In this document: positions 60,754 through 64,000 of the stretch, in pieces
Numbering within the stretch: position 1 is the first letter of the stretch
How the letters are laid out: every line of letters starts with the position of its first letter
Source: Filimonas sp.
GTDB taxonomy: Bacteria > Bacteroidota > Bacteroidia > Chitinophagales > Chitinophagaceae
Direction of reading: 5' to 3'
Assembly (NCBI GenBank): GCA_017306865.1
Contig: JAFKHH010000011.1
Coordinates: forward strand, 620,001-684,000
Length of the DNA: 64,000 bases
Notes under the pieces: generated by a model
The model's database searches: none
What the model was told of the DNA's origin: nothing
Seen by the model: only the letters and a program-made list of their open reading frames with translations
Made by a program: the position numbers and the translations under genes

Positions 60754-61476
60754 ATGGCAACAGCTTCTAGTGCCGGAGGTACAGTGCCCGGCGTTACTCT
60801 TCTGAAACGTATTGGGTATTCCAATATCAATACACTTGCTAATAACAATAGCGCATTTTTTTATGAGGCCGGTATGATGATAGATGCCGACGGAGCCTAT
60901 CATGCATATAATCCAACCAACTCGCTGGGATTGGATTATCTTGGTAATGCGGGTGTACCCGGCAATTGGTGGGCGTTGGTAACTGACAATGGCCAGCCGA
61001 ATGGGAAGCCTCTTATTCAGAAAGCAACAGATCCTGCTCCGGGATTCTACATTTCAACCACATCTCTGCAAGATCCGAATAAGAAAGCATCAGATCCTAC
61101 CCGCTATGTAGATTCTGAATCTATCAGCTTTATCGTATTGCCCGGCGGCCTTGGTCTGGGACAAAAGCTGGGCGACTTCGCAGTAGTGATTAACCCGGCT
61201 ACAGGTGCGTATGAATATGCCGTGTATGCAGATTCGGGCCCATCCAACAAAATTGGCGAGGGTTCTATTGCGCTGGCAAAAACATTGGGTGTTCCTTCCA
61301 GTCCTAAAAATGGAGGTGTGTCTGCCGGTATTATCTATATCGTTTTTCCCAATAGTAAAAAAGGGTGGCCGCTGACGCAGAGCGATATTGATCAATATGC
61401 AGCAGCTTTATTTGGCGCATGGGGCGGTATAGCGCAAGCAAAAGCCGTGTTCCCGTTTGTGAATTGGGGCAGTTAG
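60754..61476 (+). CDS. GH75-like chitosanase
   Basis: 240 aa, resembling glycoside hydrolase family 75 (endo-chitosanases): FFYEAGMMIDADGAYHAYNP near residue 30, the central SESISFIVLPGG and LGDFAVVINPATGAYEYAVYADSGPSNKIGEGSIALAKTLGV, where Asp and Glu of DSGP and IGEGS are the likely catalytic or near-catalytic acids of the family. No signal peptide, unlike most members; the N-terminus MATASSAGGTVPGVTLLKR is polar. Either it is exported by another route or the enzyme acts elsewhere. Flanked by repeats; monocistronic. Confidence 0.75.
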   Translation: MATASSAGGTVPGVTLLKRIGYSNINTLANNNSAFFYEAGMMIDADGAYHAYNPTNSLGLDYLGNAGVPGNWWALVTDNGQPNGKPLIQKATDPAPGFYISTTSLQDPNKKASDPTRYVDSESISFIVLPGGLGLGQKLGDFAVVINPATGAYEYAVYADSGPSNKIGEGSIALAKTLGVPSSPKNGGVSAGIIYIVFPNSKKGWPLTQSDIDQYAAALFGAWGGIAQAKAVFPFVNWGS

Positions 61477-61709
61477 ATGAACGGTGAACAAGCGGCAAAG
61501 AATTTCGCGTGATGAATAAATGCACAATGGTCAACCGAAAGTTGAGCTTGAATAGTAGTAGTTGTTTGAGCTAATTATTTTTAGTATCGGCAATGGTTGC
61601 TGTGTAGCAAAAAATAATCAATACCGTTGAAGTAAGAGGTGGCTTATTTCAACGGCATTGATAAGTTTATTAATAACTCAAACAGCCCCTAAGTATTCGC
61701 TTTAATACA
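61477..61709. terminator. Strong hairpin between convergent genes
   Basis: 61619-61636 (CAATACCGTTGAAGTAAG) pairs with 61643-61660 over 18 bp with one mismatch and one wobble around a 6-nt loop. Outer GTTTGAG / CTCAAAC blocks near 61565 and 61680 add a second weaker pair. Likely two-way terminator for the GH75-like gene and the T9SS protein. Confidence 0.6.
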
Positions 61710-63773
61710 TTATTGCCTGATTATTTTTTTTGTTTCTTTCCACGTTCCGATCTGCGTTTTTAATAAGTAGATACCAGATGGTAGGTTGCCCAGATTAATA
61801 GTCTTACTAAATGTAGGTTGATCTTTTATATAAGTCATGTCTGCGAGTACTCTTCCACTTAAGTCATATATGGATACTTTCAATTCTCCTTTGTAAATAT
61901 TATTTAGCGTAAGCGTAAAATTACCTGGTGTAGGGTTCGGGAATACTACGATTGCCTGCGTGTTTTTTAATGAGTCAGGCGTGTTTTCATTTGTTGTAGT
62001 AGCCTCAACGCGTTCCTTATTTGCTGTTCTTAACCCGCTATTTCCTGTACTTTCTATGATCTTAAACCCGTTTAAGAAAGTCCAGAGGCCTAGCCTTTTA
62101 GATGTAATAACAATCTTGCCTGTCGAGTCCGCGCTTATTCCTGCGAAGATAGATTTATGTGTAAGGTTATTTGCAGTTAGTACTGTATCTGCTGCAGCGC
62201 CGATTGAAAAAATAGTGTAGTTCGTTGTATCAATGCCTGCTACCTTATTGCTAGCATATAATTCAATAGTATAGGTTTTGGAAGAAGATAGGCCATTTAT
62301 TGTCAAAGTCCGGCTTGGAGAAGTAGAGTTACTTGCATAACGGATAACGGAATCCGGCGCAAGAGAAGTAGTGTACCCAGTACCCCAATCACTTACACCC
62401 TTGCTAGAGCTAAGCAAGGCCGTTATAGTTGATGCAGCGCCATCAGCATAATGGAACATATCAGAAAGAACCTCAGACGTTCCAGTGTTTTGTCCGGTTC
62501 CAACGGTCCAGTTATTCCAGGCTGTATTGTTGTAAATAGCCGTGCCTGTAATGTTTACATTAATCTCTTTTGTTGTTGGTATTACACATGCAGTAAATTG
62601 ATCCTTCGGCTTCAATATAAAAAAAATTGAGTTGCCTGCCTGAGATCTGCTATAACAGTTTTGATAATAATAACTCACGTTTTGATCGTTATTGTTGCCA
62701 GCATTATTTATCAGCGCACGCCCAAGTGTGTCCAGGTCAAATGTATTGTCATGCATGTATATCACCATTTTGGGTGAGCGTGTTGTATCCGGAGTTGTAT
62801 TAATATAAACGATATCGTTAGTCGCGCCTTTATTTGAAATTGAATCAAAACTATTGTTAATAATATAAGTGGTGTCTGTTCCTTTATGCAAAATGGCGTG
62901 CTGCCTACAGTTTACGAACCTGTTGTTTTGGATCTTGCCGTAGGCGTATTCACCAAACTGCACCGCATCCCCTTGCCCGGAAACTAAAGCCTTTCCTGTA
63001 TTGTTGAAATAACAGTCTTTTACTGTTACCTGTGCTCTTTTTATTTGGGCACCATCTCCATCGATGTTTTCAAAACGACATCTTTCAATTCTTAAATTAT
63101 AAAACCTGGGAGAACCATCATAAGGATTATTAGCAGTAGAGCTATAACCAAAATAAATAGCTTCGCCCGTTCCTGTTGTGGGATCAGGAATTATGAGATC
63201 GTGAAAGTAACAATCATGGATGTAAATATTAGAAAGCGTATCATTGTCCGCATAGTGAGATGCCGTCGTGTTTTTTTGGGGGTTTTCAAATAATCCCCTG
63301 CTGGCATACATAATTTCAACACCAGCCATTTCATAATTACGCGAGTTAAGTGTGTCGAATAGCTTTATTGCAGTGCTTAGTATAGAAGTAGGACTAGCAC
63401 CTGTAACTTTTAACCCATAAGGATACAAGGGATCCAGGTTAAAAAGAAATTTTGTATTTATACAGGTTAAGTTGACCGGTGTACCCCCCGTCTTGCCATT
63501 TACGATTACCTGTCCTTCATTTATCACTACCACTTCATTACCTGGTGTACCTTGCCGCAGATTAAAAATATTGATAGCGCCATACGTTCCGTTAAGTACT
63601 ATTGTATCTCCGGCTTTAATAAGGGCTCTGTCATTGTTCGTAAGTATAACCGAATCAAGAGCGTTGTTAATTTGAATGCTTGTGCCCCCGGAATTTTTTT
63701 TCAGGTAAATACGTTTACCCGCAATCGCAGAAAAGCAAATTAAAGAAAGTAGCATGAGTAAAAAATGTCTCAT
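61710..63773 (-). CDS. Right-handed beta-helix protein with type IX secretion C-terminal domain
   Basis: Signal peptide (MRHFLLMLLSLICFSAIAG), a Pectate-lyase/PbH1-type parallel beta-helix (about 55-350, with IYIHDCYFHDLIIPDP, RIERCRFENIDGDGAQIKRAQVTVKDCYFNNTGKALVSGQGDAVQFGEY, KIQNNRFVNCRQHAILHKG) and a beta-sandwich (about 425-580, SLAPDSVIRYASNSTSPSRTLTINGL, FLNGFKIIES). The C-terminal type A sorting domain (about 610-687, VVFPNPTPGNFTLTLNN, LSGRVLADMTYI, GIYLLKTQIGTWKETKKIIRQ) means export through the type IX system and attachment to the cell surface. Could be a polysaccharide lyase or binding protein; no clear catalytic set was identified. Confidence 0.92.
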   Translation of the reverse strand: MRHFLLMLLSLICFSAIAGKRIYLKKNSGGTSIQINNALDSVILTNNDRALIKAGDTIVLNGTYGAINIFNLRQGTPGNEVVVINEGQVIVNGKTGGTPVNLTCINTKFLFNLDPLYPYGLKVTGASPTSILSTAIKLFDTLNSRNYEMAGVEIMYASRGLFENPQKNTTASHYADNDTLSNIYIHDCYFHDLIIPDPTTGTGEAIYFGYSSTANNPYDGSPRFYNLRIERCRFENIDGDGAQIKRAQVTVKDCYFNNTGKALVSGQGDAVQFGEYAYGKIQNNRFVNCRQHAILHKGTDTTYIINNSFDSISNKGATNDIVYINTTPDTTRSPKMVIYMHDNTFDLDTLGRALINNAGNNNDQNVSYYYQNCYSRSQAGNSIFFILKPKDQFTACVIPTTKEINVNITGTAIYNNTAWNNWTVGTGQNTGTSEVLSDMFHYADGAASTITALLSSSKGVSDWGTGYTTSLAPDSVIRYASNSTSPSRTLTINGLSSSKTYTIELYASNKVAGIDTTNYTIFSIGAAADTVLTANNLTHKSIFAGISADSTGKIVITSKRLGLWTFLNGFKIIESTGNSGLRTANKERVEATTTNENTPDSLKNTQAIVVFPNPTPGNFTLTLNNIYKGELKVSIYDLSGRVLADMTYIKDQPTFSKTINLGNLPSGIYLLKTQIGTWKETKKIIRQ

Positions 63774-64000
63774 AAAATGGTGTATTTAAGGTGAATAAAA
63801 TATATAGGTTATCTATGTGGATTGGGACAAGTAGCCCAGGCTGTTAACATGTGAAGACTGATTGTTTGCGGAGGAGATTAAGAAAATACAGGATATAAAA
63901 CTGTATTCACGGATCCTTTTAGGTAAGAGTTAGTATTTGTGTGAAAGTAATTTATGAATGTTCTATTACCTGGACGTAAAATTCCAAAGAACAGTTTTCT
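63774..64000. other. Upstream region of the T9SS protein, no gene seen
   Basis: Unique A/T-rich DNA with a TATATTTT stretch about 20 nt before the minus-strand start, a weak -7 candidate. No repeat unit or reading frame. Confidence 0.4.

Overview
The window is chromosomal DNA of a Bacteroidota bacterium, most likely a member of the Chitinophagaceae. The evidence is a SusC/SusD pair with a FecR/ECF switch, LytTR two-component genes, a type IX secretion C-terminal domain, TAnnTTTG promoter boxes, few Shine-Dalgarno sequences, glycoside hydrolases, and intergenic spaces full of periodic repeats. The species cannot be read from the sequence.

Layout. 1-653 is the start of a TonB-dependent receptor (minus strand, cut by the window edge). 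949-3565 is a LytS/LytTR-type sensor kinase and regulator, and 4047-6425 a TonB-linked outer-membrane barrel. 7265-14466 is a polysaccharide-degradation cluster (GH30, GH2, ThuA-like, GH9) without SusCD. 14679-17066 holds an EamA transporter, a glycine-zipper lipoprotein and a LuxR-type regulator with a degenerate receiver. 17491-32762 is a block of unusual proteins (244, 1141 and 2928 aa, none with a signal peptide) plus a secreted ComEC-like metallo-beta-lactamase-fold protein. 33042-35474 holds a HAD hydrolase and a sterol-desaturase-family protein.

35729-41929 is the most interesting region, an apparent RNA-repair locus. It holds RtcB ligase, two RlaP-type nucleotidyltransferases, an unknown 158-aa protein, a small S24-like protein, a divergent WYL-domain regulator, and a 193-nt non-coding RNA gene. 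That RNA has a complete tRNA elbow (acceptor, D and T arms with the tertiary-contact bases), but a structured insert of about 140 nt replaces the anticodon arm. Four promoters in the locus (rtcB, the 158-aa gene, the tRNA-like RNA/S24 unit and the WYL gene) carry the same bipartite 10-7-10 operator, with a TTTG/TTTA -7 element exactly 10 nt downstream each time. I infer one WYL-controlled regulon in which a tRNA mimic is made together with RNA-end repair enzymes.

42152-43770 is a YCII/DGPF protein with an ECF42-type sigma factor. 44166-56232 is a SusCD locus with ECF sigma, FecR anti-sigma, SusC, SusD, a lipoprotein, a TlpA-like thioredoxin and a large zinc metalloprotease, which suggests peptide rather than glycan use; it ends in a good intrinsic terminator. 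56626-64000 holds dusB, a LysR regulator, a small hypothetical, a DUF1345 membrane protein, a 126-bp MITE-like element with a 5-bp target duplication, a GH75 chitosanase-like protein and a beta-helix protein with a type IX sorting domain.

The intergenic DNA is dominated by at least seven families of short periodic or hairpin repeats, often arranged as inverted pairs around other repeats and often starting within a few bases of a stop codon. Function calls rest on motifs read by eye; no database or folding search was run.
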